A DNA stretch of 19,653 nucleotides from an uncultured Mediterraneibacter sp. (GTDB lineage: Bacteria > Bacillota > Clostridia > Lachnospirales > Lachnospiraceae). The notes beneath the pieces are model-generated. The model did no database searches. It had not been told where the DNA came from and saw only the letters and a list, made by a program, of their open reading frames with translations. Of this stretch, positions 1-7,826 are shown one piece after another. Every line of letters begins with the position of its first letter. The first letter of the stretch is position 1. The DNA lies in the NCBI RefSeq assembly GCF_934330165.1, contig NZ_CAKRGI010000036.1:1-19653 (forward strand), given 5' to 3'. The translations under genes and the position numbers were made by a program.

Positions 1-30
1 CTGCTGTTCTTTTCAAGCGACAGCTTTTAT

Positions 31-59
31 ATTTTATCAAAAGCTTTTCTCTTTGTCAA
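31..59 (-). promoter_or_regulatory. Strong promoter P3, reading out of the left edge
   Basis: On the minus strand the -35 box is TTGACA (54-59) and the -10 box is TAAAAT (31-36), separated by exactly 17 bases. The expected start is near position 24, and the first transcribed bases include GCTGTCGCTTGA, which also follows the promoter at 128-156. A run of A lies upstream of the -35, as in an UP element. The near-consensus boxes and tandem arrangement suggest an rRNA or other stable-RNA operon to the left of the window; the gene itself is not visible. Confidence 0.8.
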
Positions 60-127
60 GAACTTTTTTATTTTTCTGTTTCGTTCGATTTGGCATTTTC
101 ATGTCCGTCTCAAGCGACAGCTTATTT

Positions 128-156
128 AGGTTATCACATTCAGATCAGTCTGTCAA
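128..156 (-). promoter_or_regulatory. Strong promoter P2, tandem with P3
   Basis: On the minus strand the -35 is TTGACA (151-156) and the -10 is TAACCT (128-133), with a 17-base spacer. It lies exactly 97 bases upstream of P3 and shares its downstream element GCTGTCGCTTGA and its upstream A run, so the two are duplicated copies. The -10 matches the consensus less well than that of P3. Confidence 0.75.
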
Positions 157-279
157 CAACTTTTTTGATTAATTTTCAATCTTTCCAATCCCTTCCAACC
201 AGGAATGTCCCGCCTCCGCGTCTTCTCTGCTCTTCCGTTCTTTTGTTGTCCTCAGTGCTGTTCCTCAGCGACGAACGTT

Positions 280-308
280 ATCTTACCATGCCAGTTCCTA
301 ATTGTCAA
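280..308 (-). promoter_or_regulatory. Strong promoter P1, distal member of the array
   Basis: On the minus strand TTGACA (303-308) is followed after 17 bases by TAAGAT (280-285), preceded by TGG, which makes an extended -10. Upstream is an A-rich stretch (about 309-325) resembling an UP element. Downstream the transcript begins with a GTCGCTGAGGA segment that echoes the GTCGCTTGA found after P2 and P3. No gene starts between this promoter and the window edge. Confidence 0.75.
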
Positions 309-430
309 TATTTTTTATATTTTTCATGCAATTCTGAATATTCTGATAATTCGATTTATTTTCTGCAAGACTATTTCTTTCACATTATAACAGATACATC
401 TTTATATAGTAGAAAGTTTTTCAGAAGCCA

Positions 431-472
431 AAAGAATCCGTGTGCATTTGGCAGAATACACACGGATTCTTT
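431..472 (-). terminator. Hairpin terminator behind the VOC gene
   Basis: A perfect 14-bp stem (431-444 with 459-472; AAAGAATCCGTGTG and its complement) encloses a 14-base loop. On the minus strand it is followed by TTTTGG, a short U run. It lies about 90 bases past the stop of the minus-strand VOC gene and upstream of the P1-P3 promoters, so it probably ends the VOC transcript and insulates the promoter array. Confidence 0.6.
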
Positions 473-564
473 CACGGATTTATATTGTAAGTTGGCAGTT
501 CTTACAAGACATTTCATTAGGGTTTGATAAAAAAACAATTTTACTAAAGACTTAATTCTTCTTA

Positions 565-960
565 CTATTTAATTTTCTGGCAAATTTCAATCATTTCACC
601 ACACGGACTTTCAATCTTAAAGCATCTCGAACCTTTCTCCCAGAAATTCATACTGACTTCAATCTCATCTGAGACGATCTTATAACCATGCTCTTTGCAA
701 TATGTATAATCTTTCTCTAAATCTTCTGACCGATATGCAATATGGTCAACTCTGGTTGTCGCACCTCCCGGGAGCTGATCCCTCTGAGAAATTTCATACA
801 TCTTTCCGTCTGACGGATTCTCTAAAAAGTATACATTATGCCCACCTTTTCCCGGAAATTTTCCGGCAACTCTGAATCCAAGCATTTCCTGATACCACTT
901 TGCATTTTCCTCGACATCAGAACAATGAAGTCCGATATGATCCATTGGTAAATTAAACAT
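565..960 (-). CDS. VOC-family (glyoxalase-fold) protein
   Basis: A 131-residue single-domain protein of the vicinal oxygen chelate superfamily (glyoxalase I / dioxygenase / bleomycin-resistance fold). The start is set by AAGGAGGTG seven bases before the ATG at 960; a longer frame starting at 987 would put the ribosome site inside the gene. Two beta-alpha-beta-beta-beta halves are visible. His8 (MDHIGLHC), Glu56 (KMYEIS), His73 (VDHIAY) and Glu125 (EMIEIC) fall at the four usual metal-ligand positions, so it probably binds a divalent metal and may be an active lyase, epimerase or dioxygenase. The substrate cannot be told from sequence. It is transcribed alone from the promoter at 1034-1062 and ends at the hairpin 431-472. 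It is not closely similar to the second VOC protein at 16158-16523. Confidence 0.88.
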   Translation of the reverse strand: MFNLPMDHIGLHCSDVEENAKWYQEMLGFRVAGKFPGKGGHNVYFLENPSDGKMYEISQRDQLPGGATTRVDHIAYRSEDLEKDYTYCKEHGYKIVSDEIEVSMNFWEKGSRCFKIESPCGEMIEICQKIK

Positions 961-1033
961 TTCTTTCACCTCCTTTATGCAGCCCATTTTCTTTGAATCA
1001 AATCTTTTTTCTTCGTTTCAAAGATTTATTGTT

Positions 1034-1062
1034 ATTATATATCTCTTTTTCACAGATTTCAA
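1034..1062 (-). promoter_or_regulatory. Promoter of the VOC gene
   Basis: On the minus strand TTGAAA (1057-1062), a 17-base spacer, then TATAAT (1034-1039). The predicted start near 1027 leaves a leader of about 65 bases before the ATG at 960. Confidence 0.75.
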
Positions 1063-1093
1063 GTGGCTTTTTGCTTTTTTATAAAATAATCCC

Positions 1094-1122
1094 TTTTCAC
1101 TTAATCATATTTTGAGTATAAT
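1094..1122 (+). promoter_or_regulatory. Possible promoter of the pseudouridine synthase gene
   Basis: A perfect TATAAT at 1117-1122 has a weak -35 (TTTTCA, 1094-1099) 17 bases upstream. The leader to the ATG at 1235 would be about 105 bases. It lies back to back with the VOC promoter. Confidence 0.4.
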
Positions 1123-1234
1123 CATCTTTACAGCTATATTTTCAAAAATAAATACTGATTTTTCTGCTACTTTACCTGTAATGCACTTACTTTCTATACT
1201 TGATAGCAAGTTCATAGATTCAAGGAGTACTAAT

Positions 1235-1837
1235 ATGTTCCATTATTATATGTTTAACAAGCCTTTTGGCTGCGTTACCGCACGACGTGATGCTCTTTAC
1301 CCCATTGTTATGGATTATTTTTCAGAACTGCACAATGACCGTCTAAATCCTGTCGGACGCTTAGACCGTGAGACAACCGGTCTTTTGCTCATTACAGATG
1401 ACGGTAACTGGAATCAACAGCTCACTCATCCTACCTATCATAAGAAAAAGACTTATCTTTTTACCGTCCTCGGAGACCTGACGGAAAACCGACTCCAGTT
1501 CCTGGAAAATGGAATTTTGCTAAAGGGATCTCCTGTTCCTACTTCTCCTGCAAAGATCACTCTTTTCAAAAAGGATACTCTTGGTAATATTCTTGATACG
1601 CTGCATCCAGAAGTGCAAAATGCAGTCCGTACTAATCTGCCTTCTCATCCGGTCACCTACGGAGAAATCACCATCAGTGAAGGGCGTAAACGTCAGATCC
1701 GCCGTATGATGAAGGCTGTTCACTGCTGCGTGATCGAATTAAAGCGGATTTCCATTGATGACATTCATTTAGATGAATCCCTTGCCCCTGGAAAATGGAA
1801 AGAAATTTTCCCCTTTGAAAAATTTTTTCCTGTTTAA
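1235..1837 (+). CDS. RsuA/RluB/E/F-family pseudouridine synthase, no S4 domain
   Basis: A 200-residue enzyme that converts a uridine in rRNA to pseudouridine. The family signature GRLDRETTGLLLITDDG is at residues 41-57, with Asp44 as the catalytic nucleophile; the second signature EGRKRQIRRM is at 149-158. The opening YYMFNKPFGCVTA is the usual family motif I. The ATG at 1235 is chosen because AAGGAG lies just upstream and the protein then begins right before motif I; the frame is open back to 1112 but that extension looks non-coding. The N-terminal S4 RNA-binding domain present in RsuA and RluB is absent, as in the short RluE type. The exact target base, in 16S or 23S rRNA, cannot be assigned. 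It is a single gene, convergent with malQ. Confidence 0.88.
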   Translation: MFHYYMFNKPFGCVTARRDALYPIVMDYFSELHNDRLNPVGRLDRETTGLLLITDDGNWNQQLTHPTYHKKKTYLFTVLGDLTENRLQFLENGILLKGSPVPTSPAKITLFKKDTLGNILDTLHPEVQNAVRTNLPSHPVTYGEITISEGRKRQIRRMMKAVHCCVIELKRISIDDIHLDESLAPGKWKEIFPFEKFFPV

Positions 1838-1887
1838 GAGATTCCATGGACTCAGCAGACTTTTTGTCTGTTACTCACATAAAGAAA

Positions 1888-1934
1888 GATCAGGAAATGA
1901 GATTGCCTTGCTATGCTTTCCCGATCTCCTGATC
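1888..1934. terminator. Possible bidirectional terminator
   Basis: GATCAG plus GAGAT (1888-1902) can pair with ATCTC plus CTGATC (1924-1934), leaving a small bulge. On the plus strand it is followed by CTTCTATTTTTC and on the minus strand by TTTCTTT. It lies between the convergent pseudouridine synthase gene and malQ. The stem is imperfect, so this is only a moderate call. Confidence 0.4.
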
Positions 1935-1988
1935 CTTCTATTTTTCTTCTCTTTTCTAATCTATTCTTTTCTGATCTTTTATTCTTTC

Positions 1989-3530
1989 CTACTCTTTTTC
2001 TTCTTTACATTTCAGATTTTCCATACATGGTTCAGGCTGCTTTTTTATCTGTTCATTCAGCCTGCCATATAACTGGGTCATCCGATATAGTTTATGAACT
2101 GCCTTTTTATCAAATGCTCCTTTTTCCATCTGCCAGATCCAGTTTCCGCCCAATGTGGAAGGCATATTAATTCTTCCACTTCCGTCAATTCCCAGAATAT
2201 CCTGCATCGGTGTCACGCATAATTGTGCTGCACTTCTCATTGCAAGCCGCATAAAATCCCACGTCAATGTATCATCATCCAGCCTGGAAACACCTATATA
2301 TTCTTTTGCAAAATTACGGCTTTCTTTATCCAGTGTGCGATACCATCCTCTGGTCGTATCATTATCATGCGTTCCCGTATAAACCACACAATTTTCAGAA
2401 TATCTGTGAGGAAGATAAACTGATTCTCCGCTTGGATCAAATGCAAACTGAAGTACCTTCATTCCCGGAAATCCACTTTCTTTCAACATCTGAAGGACAC
2501 TCTCCGTCAGAAAACCGAGATCTTCCGCAATAATTTCCGGTCTTCCAAGTTCTTTTTCAATGGCACGGAAAAGTTTCATTCCCGGTCCGGGCATCCATGT
2601 TCCATTTTCCGCAGTAGGCTCACCGTATGGAATTGCATAATATTCATCAAATCCTCTGAAATGATCGATTCTTACAACATCATAGAGCTGAAAACAGTAT
2701 CGGATTCTCTGAATCCACCATGCGTACCCGGTCTTTTGATGATATTCCCAGTTATATAATGGATTTCCCCAAAGCTGTCCCGTCTTTGCAAATGCGTCCG
2801 GTGGGCATCCTGCTACTCTGACCGGATTATTTTCTTCATCGAACTGAAATAATTCAGGTGCAGCCCATGCATCTGCACTGTCAAAAGCCACGTAGATCGG
2901 GATATCACCTATGATCTGAATCCCCCGCTCTTTTGCATAAGCATGCAGCGTTTTCCACTGCCGGTCAAATTCATACTGCTGAAACCGATAGAAGCCAATC
3001 TCATCTTCCAGCTCTTCCTTTACTTTTTCAAGTGCAGTTTTTTCCCTTTTCTTTAAAGGCTCTTCCCATTCACTCCAGCTTTTTCCCGCATGGGTGTCTT
3101 TAATTGCCATATACAGGCAGTAATCTTCCAGCCAGAAAGCATTCTCTTCAAGAAATTTTTCGTACTTATCATTTTTCTGAAATCGTCTGTATGCCTTTTT
3201 CAGAATCTTAAATCTGTTCTGATATATTTTTTCATAATCAATCTTTTTCTGATCTTTACAGTGTACTTCCTTACACTCCTTCTTTGTCAGAAGTCCCTCT
3301 TTTACCAATGTCTTCAGATCAATAAAATACGGATTCCCGGCATAGGTAGAAAATGATTGATAGGGTGAATCACCATATCCGGTTGGACCAAGCGGCAGGA
3401 TCTGCCAGTAACTCTGCCCTGCCTTTTTCAGTTGATCTACAAATTTGTATGCTTCTTTTGAAAAGCACCCTATTCCATATTTTGATGGCAGCGAAAATAC
3501 CGGCATCAAAACTCCACTTGCTCTTTTCAT
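1989..3530 (-). CDS. malQ: 4-alpha-glucanotransferase (amylomaltase)
   Basis: A 513-residue cytoplasmic GH77 enzyme that moves 4-alpha-glucan segments between maltodextrin chains and releases glucose, making chains long enough for the phosphorylase. The glycoside hydrolase family 77 hallmarks are present: GPTGYGDSPYQSFSTYAGNP at 48-67, nucleophile Asp289 in VRIDHFRGF, acid/base Glu336 in IIAEDLG, and transition-state Asp389 in TGTHDNDTTRGW. The length is normal for the compact bacterial type. The ATG at 3530 is preceded by GGAGGAAATAAA; a longer frame to 3626 would run into glgP. It sits 25 bases after the glgP stop and is surely co-transcribed with it. The last ~15 residues are charged and Lys/Glu-rich, beyond the conserved domain. 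Confidence 0.95.
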   Translation of the reverse strand: MKRASGVLMPVFSLPSKYGIGCFSKEAYKFVDQLKKAGQSYWQILPLGPTGYGDSPYQSFSTYAGNPYFIDLKTLVKEGLLTKKECKEVHCKDQKKIDYEKIYQNRFKILKKAYRRFQKNDKYEKFLEENAFWLEDYCLYMAIKDTHAGKSWSEWEEPLKKREKTALEKVKEELEDEIGFYRFQQYEFDRQWKTLHAYAKERGIQIIGDIPIYVAFDSADAWAAPELFQFDEENNPVRVAGCPPDAFAKTGQLWGNPLYNWEYHQKTGYAWWIQRIRYCFQLYDVVRIDHFRGFDEYYAIPYGEPTAENGTWMPGPGMKLFRAIEKELGRPEIIAEDLGFLTESVLQMLKESGFPGMKVLQFAFDPSGESVYLPHRYSENCVVYTGTHDNDTTRGWYRTLDKESRNFAKEYIGVSRLDDDTLTWDFMRLAMRSAAQLCVTPMQDILGIDGSGRINMPSTLGGNWIWQMEKGAFDKKAVHKLYRMTQLYGRLNEQIKKQPEPCMENLKCKEEKE

Positions 3531-3555
3531 TTTATTTCCTCCAGATCTTTCGCGG

Positions 3556-5808
3556 TTACAGTTTCCAGATATCCCGGTTATACTCTTCGATCGTTCTGTC
3601 AGAAGAAAAGTATCCGGCTTTTGCAATATTGATCAGTGCTTTCTTTGCCCAGGCTTTCTGATCCGCATATGCCTCCAGTGCTTCTTCCTTCTTTTCTTTA
3701 TAAGCATCAAAATCAAGCAGTGTCATAAACCAGTCTTTGCTGATGATCTCATGCTGAAGTCTTTCCAGATTCTCCTTCTGTCCTACTGCAAGTACTTCCT
3801 TACTCGTGATAAAATCAACTGCAGCTTTGATCGCAGGATTCTTTTCATAAAATTCTTTTGAAACGTAATCAGCTTTTGCATAATGTTCGATCACTTCATC
3901 ACTAGAAGCTCCAAATACGAAAATGTTGTCATCTCCCACCAGTTCATGGATCTCCACATTTGCACCATCTTCCGTTCCGAGAGTCACCGCTCCATTCAGC
4001 ATAAATTTCATATTTCCTGTTCCGCTTGCCTCTTTTGACGCAAGTGAGATCTGCTCGGAAATATCACATGCCGGGATCAGTTTTTCAGCTTTCGTTACGT
4101 TATAATTTTCCACCATCACCACTTTCAGGTAAGGGCTTACATCAGGATCATGATTAATGATCTCCTGCAGACAGAGGATCAGATGGATGATATCTTTTGC
4201 GATCACATATGCCGGTGCAGCTTTTGCTCCAAAAATCGCAGTTACCGGTGCAGCCGGAATCTTGCCTTCTTTGATCTCCAGGTATTTATCAATAATATAT
4301 AACGCATTTAACTGCTGACGCTTATACTCATGAAGCCTTTTGATCTGGATATCAAAAATCGTATCTGGGCTGATCTCTATATCCTGCGTTTCTTTCAGGT
4401 ATCTGCACAGTGCTTTTTTATTTTCTTTTTTGATCGTCACAAGCTTTTCGAGAACTTTTTCATCATCCTGATACTTCAAAAGCTTTTCCAGTTCTGCCGC
4501 ATCCTTCTTGTAGCCTTCTCCGATCAGCGAATCGATCAGTTCTGTCAGAGCAGGATTGCAGTGGAGCAGCCAGCGGCGGAACGTAATACCATTGGTCTTA
4601 TTATTAAATTTTTCAGGATAGATCTTATAAAAATTATTCAGTTCCGTCTCTTTTAAAATCTCAGTATGCAGTGAAGCAACACCATTGACACTAAATCCGT
4701 AATGCAGATCTATATGTGCCATATGGACTGTATCATTCCTGTCAATGATGGATACGCTCTCATCCTCATACTTTCTTCTTACTTTATCATCCAGAACTTC
4801 AATGATTGGAACCAGTTGCGGAACAACTTTCTTCAGATATGCAACCGGCCATTTTTCCAATGCTTCTGCAAGGATCGTATGATTGGTATATGCACACGTT
4901 TCTGATACCACTTTCACTGCAGCATCCATATCCATGCCACGCAGCATCAGCAGACGGATCAGTTCAGGGATCACCATAGTCGGATGTGTATCGTTGATCT
5001 GGATCACCGCATACTCCGGAAGATCATACAGTTTACAGCCTTTTGCAACGCATTCATCCAAAATCATCTGTGCTCCTGCACTGACCATAAAATACTGCTG
5101 ATAAATACGAAGAAGTCTTCCATTTTCATCACTGTCATCCGGATATAAGAACAGCGTCAGGTTCTTCTCTATATCTTTTTTATCAAAATCAATTCCATCC
5201 TCCACGATCGTCTCATCTACTGAATCAAGATCAAAAAGATGTAATTTATTTGTCAGATTATTATATCCTGTCACTTCAATATCGTACATTCTTGCTTTGA
5301 CGTCCAGACCCCTGAAGGATACCGGATATACCACATCGGTCTTTTTAAGCCACGATTTCTTCTCGATCCATGGGTTCGGAGTTTCCTTCTGCAGATTATT
5401 CTTAAATTCCTGTCTGAACAATCCAAGATGATAATTCAGTCCAACACCATCTCCCGCAAGTCCAAGCGTTGCAATGGAATCCAGGAAGCACGCTGCAAGT
5501 CTTCCAAGCCCCCCATTTCCCAAAGACGGTTCCGGTTCTATTTCTTCAATCTCGCTTAAATTCTTTCCATGCTTTTCAAGAATTTCTTTTACTTCTTTGT
5601 AAATTCCAAGATTGATCATATTATTAGACAATAATTTTCCAATAAGAAATTCTGCCGAAATATAATATAATTTCTTTTTGCTGTCCGTACGCTCTTTTTT
5701 TGAAGCCATCTCCTGTACGATTGTCAACAGAGCATCGTAAATTTCCTCATGAGATGCCTGTGAAATCTCTTTTCCCAATATCTGACCCAGCTTTTCCTGC
5801 ATATTCAT
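3556..5808 (-). CDS. glgP: Glycogen/maltodextrin phosphorylase
   Basis: A 750-residue GT35 enzyme that releases glucose-1-phosphate from the non-reducing ends of alpha-1,4-glucans, using pyridoxal phosphate. The PLP signature [14 protein letters not shown] lies at residues 593-606 with the Schiff-base lysine at 601. The N-terminal half carries the conserved [19 protein letters not shown] (94-111) and INDTHP (271-276), and [13 protein letters not shown] is at 491-503. At 750 residues it is shorter than the E. coli and animal enzymes (about 800-840). The ATG at 5808 has GGAGAAG seven bases upstream. It is the first gene of the glgP-malQ operon; no glycogen synthesis genes are in view, so the local role is catabolic. 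The AraC regulator at 6029-6910 is divergent and may control it. GlgP versus MalP cannot be separated by sequence alone. Confidence 0.95.
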   Translation of the reverse strand: MNMQEKLGQILGKEISQASHEEIYDALLTIVQEMASKKERTDSKKKLYYISAEFLIGKLLSNNMINLGIYKEVKEILEKHGKNLSEIEEIEPEPSLGNGGLGRLAACFLDSIATLGLAGDGVGLNYHLGLFRQEFKNNLQKETPNPWIEKKSWLKKTDVVYPVSFRGLDVKARMYDIEVTGYNNLTNKLHLFDLDSVDETIVEDGIDFDKKDIEKNLTLFLYPDDSDENGRLLRIYQQYFMVSAGAQMILDECVAKGCKLYDLPEYAVIQINDTHPTMVIPELIRLLMLRGMDMDAAVKVVSETCAYTNHTILAEALEKWPVAYLKKVVPQLVPIIEVLDDKVRRKYEDESVSIIDRNDTVHMAHIDLHYGFSVNGVASLHTEILKETELNNFYKIYPEKFNNKTNGITFRRWLLHCNPALTELIDSLIGEGYKKDAAELEKLLKYQDDEKVLEKLVTIKKENKKALCRYLKETQDIEISPDTIFDIQIKRLHEYKRQQLNALYIIDKYLEIKEGKIPAAPVTAIFGAKAAPAYVIAKDIIHLILCLQEIINHDPDVSPYLKVVMVENYNVTKAEKLIPACDISEQISLASKEASGTGNMKFMLNGAVTLGTEDGANVEIHELVGDDNIFVFGASSDEVIEHYAKADYVSKEFYEKNPAIKAAVDFITSKEVLAVGQKENLERLQHEIISKDWFMTLLDFDAYKEKKEEALEAYADQKAWAKKALINIAKAGYFSSDRTIEEYNRDIWKL

Positions 5809-5890
5809 AGTCTCTTCTCCTTTTTCATTCCGTTCCATTCTATGGCGATTCCACACCGCCCGTCTTTATCTTATTTTCATAATATGTATT

Positions 5891-5920
5891 TTAATACTAT
5901 TTTTTTATCTTTTCTTGCAA
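5891..5920 (-). promoter_or_regulatory. Likely glgP-malQ promoter
   Basis: On the minus strand TTGCAA (5915-5920) is followed after 18 bases by TATTAA (5891-5896). The leader to the glgP ATG would be about 75 bases. The -35 hexamer is self-complementary and also serves the divergent araC-type promoter. Confidence 0.45.
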
Positions 5921-5944
5921 TATAATTTCACTTTATAGTACAAT
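5915..5944 (+). promoter_or_regulatory. Likely promoter of the AraC-type regulator
   Basis: On the plus strand TTGCAA (5915-5920), an 18-base spacer, and TACAAT (5939-5944). The start would fall near 5951, leaving a leader of about 78 bases. It shares its -35 with the opposite-strand glgP promoter. Confidence 0.5.
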
Positions 5945-5961
5945 ACTATCATTCTATTGTA
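5935..5961. promoter_or_regulatory. Overlapping inverted repeats, candidate operator
   Basis: TACAATA (5939-5945) and TATTGTA (5955-5961) form 7-bp arms around nine bases, and ATAGTA-CAA-TACTAT (5935-5949) forms a second, overlapping palindrome. The octamer AATACTAT occurs here (5942-5949) and again at 5893-5900, at the -10 of the glgP promoter, 49 bases away. The arms cover the -10 and start region of the regulator gene. This would suit autoregulation and glgP control by the adjacent AraC protein, but that is inference. Confidence 0.35.
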
Positions 5962-6028
5962 TAAGCAGGCATTATGTGAGTCGATCCTGTCACTCATCCC
6001 TGAACCACTCTGAAAGGAGCAGATTTAT

Positions 6029-6910
6029 TTGCAGATTAATAATTATCAGAATTATCACGAAACCAAGCAGCACACAACTGCTGAATTTCCATACAATACT
6101 TATCCTTGTTCCATTCCACTGGATTTTACCCGCATCCCGCTTCACTGGCACGACGAACTGGAACTGATCGTTATAAAAAAGGGGCATGGTCTGATCTCAG
6201 TCGATTTTCAGAAAAAGCTCGTTAATGCAGGAGATATCATTTTTATCCGTCCGGGCTGTCTTCATTCCATCGAACAACATGAATCCGATTCCATGGAATA
6301 CGAAAATATCCTTTTACTTCCCGAACTTCTCATCTCCGGGGACAATGATCTCTGTGCCACGCAGTTTCTTTGTCCTCTTATGTCAGGTTCTGTTCCTGTA
6401 GAGATTTTTTTTACTCCTGCCGTCCCCTGCCATAGACAGCTTACTGAGTGTATTTGTCAGATTGACCTGTTATGCGAAACCCGTCCTGACGGATGGCAGC
6501 TTGCATTAAAAGGTTATCTTTTTCAGTTCTTTTACATTCTGATCTCAAATCAGAAAAAAAAGGAACACGCCTCTTCTCCCCGGTTAAAATCTCTCGAAAA
6601 AATGAAGCTTGTCCTCAGATATGTAGAAGAACATTATACTGAACCAGTCTCCATTGAAGATATGGCTGCTCTTACTTATTACAGTAAATCACACTTTATG
6701 AAATTTTTTAAACTTCATATGGGAACCGGTTTTATCGAATACCTGAATGATTACCGACTTACGATTGCCGGACAAAAACTGAAAAATTCTTCCGACTCCG
6801 TTCTTACGATTGCTGAAGAATGTGGCTTTGAACACCTTTCTTACTTCAACCGGCTTTTTAAAAGAAAATATGGAACTACTCCCGGAAAATACAGAAGCGG
6901 CTTACACTGA
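6029..6910 (+). CDS. AraC-family transcriptional regulator (TTG start)
   Basis: A 293-residue two-domain regulator. Residues about 25-110 form a cupin-like sensor domain (LHWHDELELIVI at 38-49; AGDIIFIRPGCLHS at 67-80). Residues about 190-290 form the double helix-turn-helix DNA-binding domain, with first helices around SIEDMAALTYYSKSHFMKFF and the closing family signature IAEECGFEHLSYFNRLFKRK at 261-280, then YGTTPGKYR. The start is a TTG at 6029, supported by AAAGGAG nine bases upstream; there is no ATG at the beginning of the conserved region. It is divergent from glgP-malQ and is a plausible sugar-responsive activator of that operon. The inducer is unknown. Its stop codon lies inside the loop of the terminator at 6885-6935. 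Confidence 0.93.
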   Translation: MQINNYQNYHETKQHTTAEFPYNTYPCSIPLDFTRIPLHWHDELELIVIKKGHGLISVDFQKKLVNAGDIIFIRPGCLHSIEQHESDSMEYENILLLPELLISGDNDLCATQFLCPLMSGSVPVEIFFTPAVPCHRQLTECICQIDLLCETRPDGWQLALKGYLFQFFYILISNQKKKEHASSPRLKSLEKMKLVLRYVEEHYTEPVSIEDMAALTYYSKSHFMKFFKLHMGTGFIEYLNDYRLTIAGQKLKNSSDSVLTIAEECGFEHLSYFNRLFKRKYGTTPGKYRSGLH

Positions 6911-6935
6911 AGCCGCTTCTGTATTTTCAGTTTTT
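6885..6935 (+). terminator. Very strong terminator overlapping the regulator's stop
   Basis: A perfect 18-bp stem (6885-6902 with 6911-6928) with an 8-base loop, followed by AGTTTTTCTG. The left arm codes the last residues of the AraC-type protein and the stop codon TGA (6908-6910) is in the loop. The minus strand lacks a U run after the stem, so it acts mainly on the plus strand. Confidence 0.9.
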
Positions 6936-6968
6936 CTGACTCTTTTATTCCTTTCCATACGGAACGTA

Positions 6969-7784
6969 TTACGGATGATAATATAATTCGATCGGGTCGA
7001 TCGGATCAAATGGATGCTCCTCTTCCATTTTTTTATTTCTGCCATGACGCTTTAACAATTCACCACTTTTATTATAGACCCAGAATGAGTATACCAGAAA
7101 TTTGTTGATCTTTCCGATCTTCTCCTTCGTCGTCTTATTGTAAAGCACTCCACCTGCTTTTAGCGGAGTCTTTTTATGGATCAGGGAGATCAGCTCCGTC
7201 TCACAACTGACCGGTTCAGGCAGGATCGTATACCCCCGACCTACACAGTCATTTTTATGGGAGTCACTTCCTCCGGTTGTCAGCTTTCCATATTTCTTTG
7301 CAAGCTTCATCGCTCCGGCATTGGACTCCGTTGTCTCACAACTGTTAAATCCCTCTACGAAATCAAAACGCTTGATAATCTCCGGTGACTGGTAGAATTT
7401 TCTTGCATGCGTAAAACTCATATACTTTTCACCGCATGGATGTGCAGGTCCAAGAACTCCGCCATTACGATGAACCAGATCGATCAACAATGCCAGCGGC
7501 ATTCCCCTCATTTCCAGCAGACGGATCTTAACTCCTTCCGGCATGATCACCAGGATATGACCCGCATCACGCGTATCATATTCAATCCCTTTCAGTACAA
7601 CAAAATCTGTATGCTTCTTTCCTTTGATATTCTCTTTCCAGTAACGGTATCCGTTATACGTATCATGATCCGTGATTACCATTCCCTGGAATCCCTTTTT
7701 CTTCAGAATTTCAATATACTCTTCAATCCCGACTCTGCTGTCTATTGAGCCTTCTTTTACATGACAATGCATATCAATCTTCAT
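6969..7784 (-). CDS. PHP-domain metal-dependent phosphoesterase
   Basis: A 271-residue protein of the polymerase and histidinol phosphatase (PHP) superfamily, which cleaves phosphoesters with a cluster of two or three metal ions. Visible ligands are His6 and His8 (DMHCH), Asp39/His40 (ITDHDTYNGY), Glu68 (KGIEYD), His76 (AGHILVI), His115 (GPAHPCG), and Asp174/His176 (GGSDSHKND), so the active site looks complete. The family includes RNase AM/YciV (TrpH), histidinol phosphatase and PNPase-like enzymes; which of these applies is unclear. The C-terminal ~55 residues are basic, then proline- and acid-rich, and look lineage-specific. The ATG at 7784 has GGAGG eight bases upstream; the GTG two codons earlier is too close. 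It lies 42 bases after the membrane-protein gene and is very likely co-transcribed with it. Confidence 0.88.
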   Translation of the reverse strand: MKIDMHCHVKEGSIDSRVGIEEYIEILKKKGFQGMVITDHDTYNGYRYWKENIKGKKHTDFVVLKGIEYDTRDAGHILVIMPEGVKIRLLEMRGMPLALLIDLVHRNGGVLGPAHPCGEKYMSFTHARKFYQSPEIIKRFDFVEGFNSCETTESNAGAMKLAKKYGKLTTGGSDSHKNDCVGRGYTILPEPVSCETELISLIHKKTPLKAGGVLYNKTTKEKIGKINKFLVYSFWVYNKSGELLKRHGRNKKMEEEHPFDPIDPIELYYHP

Positions 7785-7826
7785 ACGCACAGCCTCCTTT
7801 TCTGAAAGAATCCACTTCCATACCTG

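Larger units (their letters stand above)
14..166. repeat. Two-copy imperfect direct repeat (56 bp, period 97)
   Basis: Copies lie at 14-69 and 111-166. Conserved blocks are CAAGCGACAGCTT at the left end of each copy, TTATCA in the middle, and GTCAASAACTTTTTT at the right end. The blocks keep the same spacing in both copies (41 bases from first to last block). Read on the minus strand each copy is a complete promoter plus its initial transcribed region, so the repeat is a duplicated promoter module rather than a mobile element. Confidence 0.8.
1..564. other. Gene-free left edge with promoter array
   Basis: No convincing gene lies here. The stretch holds three tandem minus-strand promoters (31-59, 128-156, 280-308), an imperfect direct repeat that carries two of them (14-69 and 111-166), and one strong hairpin (431-472). 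Open frames on both strands lack ribosome sites and run through these elements. The rest, roughly 170-279 and 309-430, is AT-rich DNA in which I see nothing firm except a possible extra extended -10 (TGT-TATAAT) at 384-392 on the minus strand without a recognisable -35. Confidence 0.7.

Noticed and set aside
380..517. Minus-strand 45-codon frame after the VOC gene
   Set aside because: No ribosome site and it reads through the hairpin 431-472; likely chance.
90..527. Plus-strand 145-codon frame in the left edge
   Set aside because: No ribosome site, low-complexity Ser/Phe/Leu composition, and it runs antisense through three promoters and a terminator.
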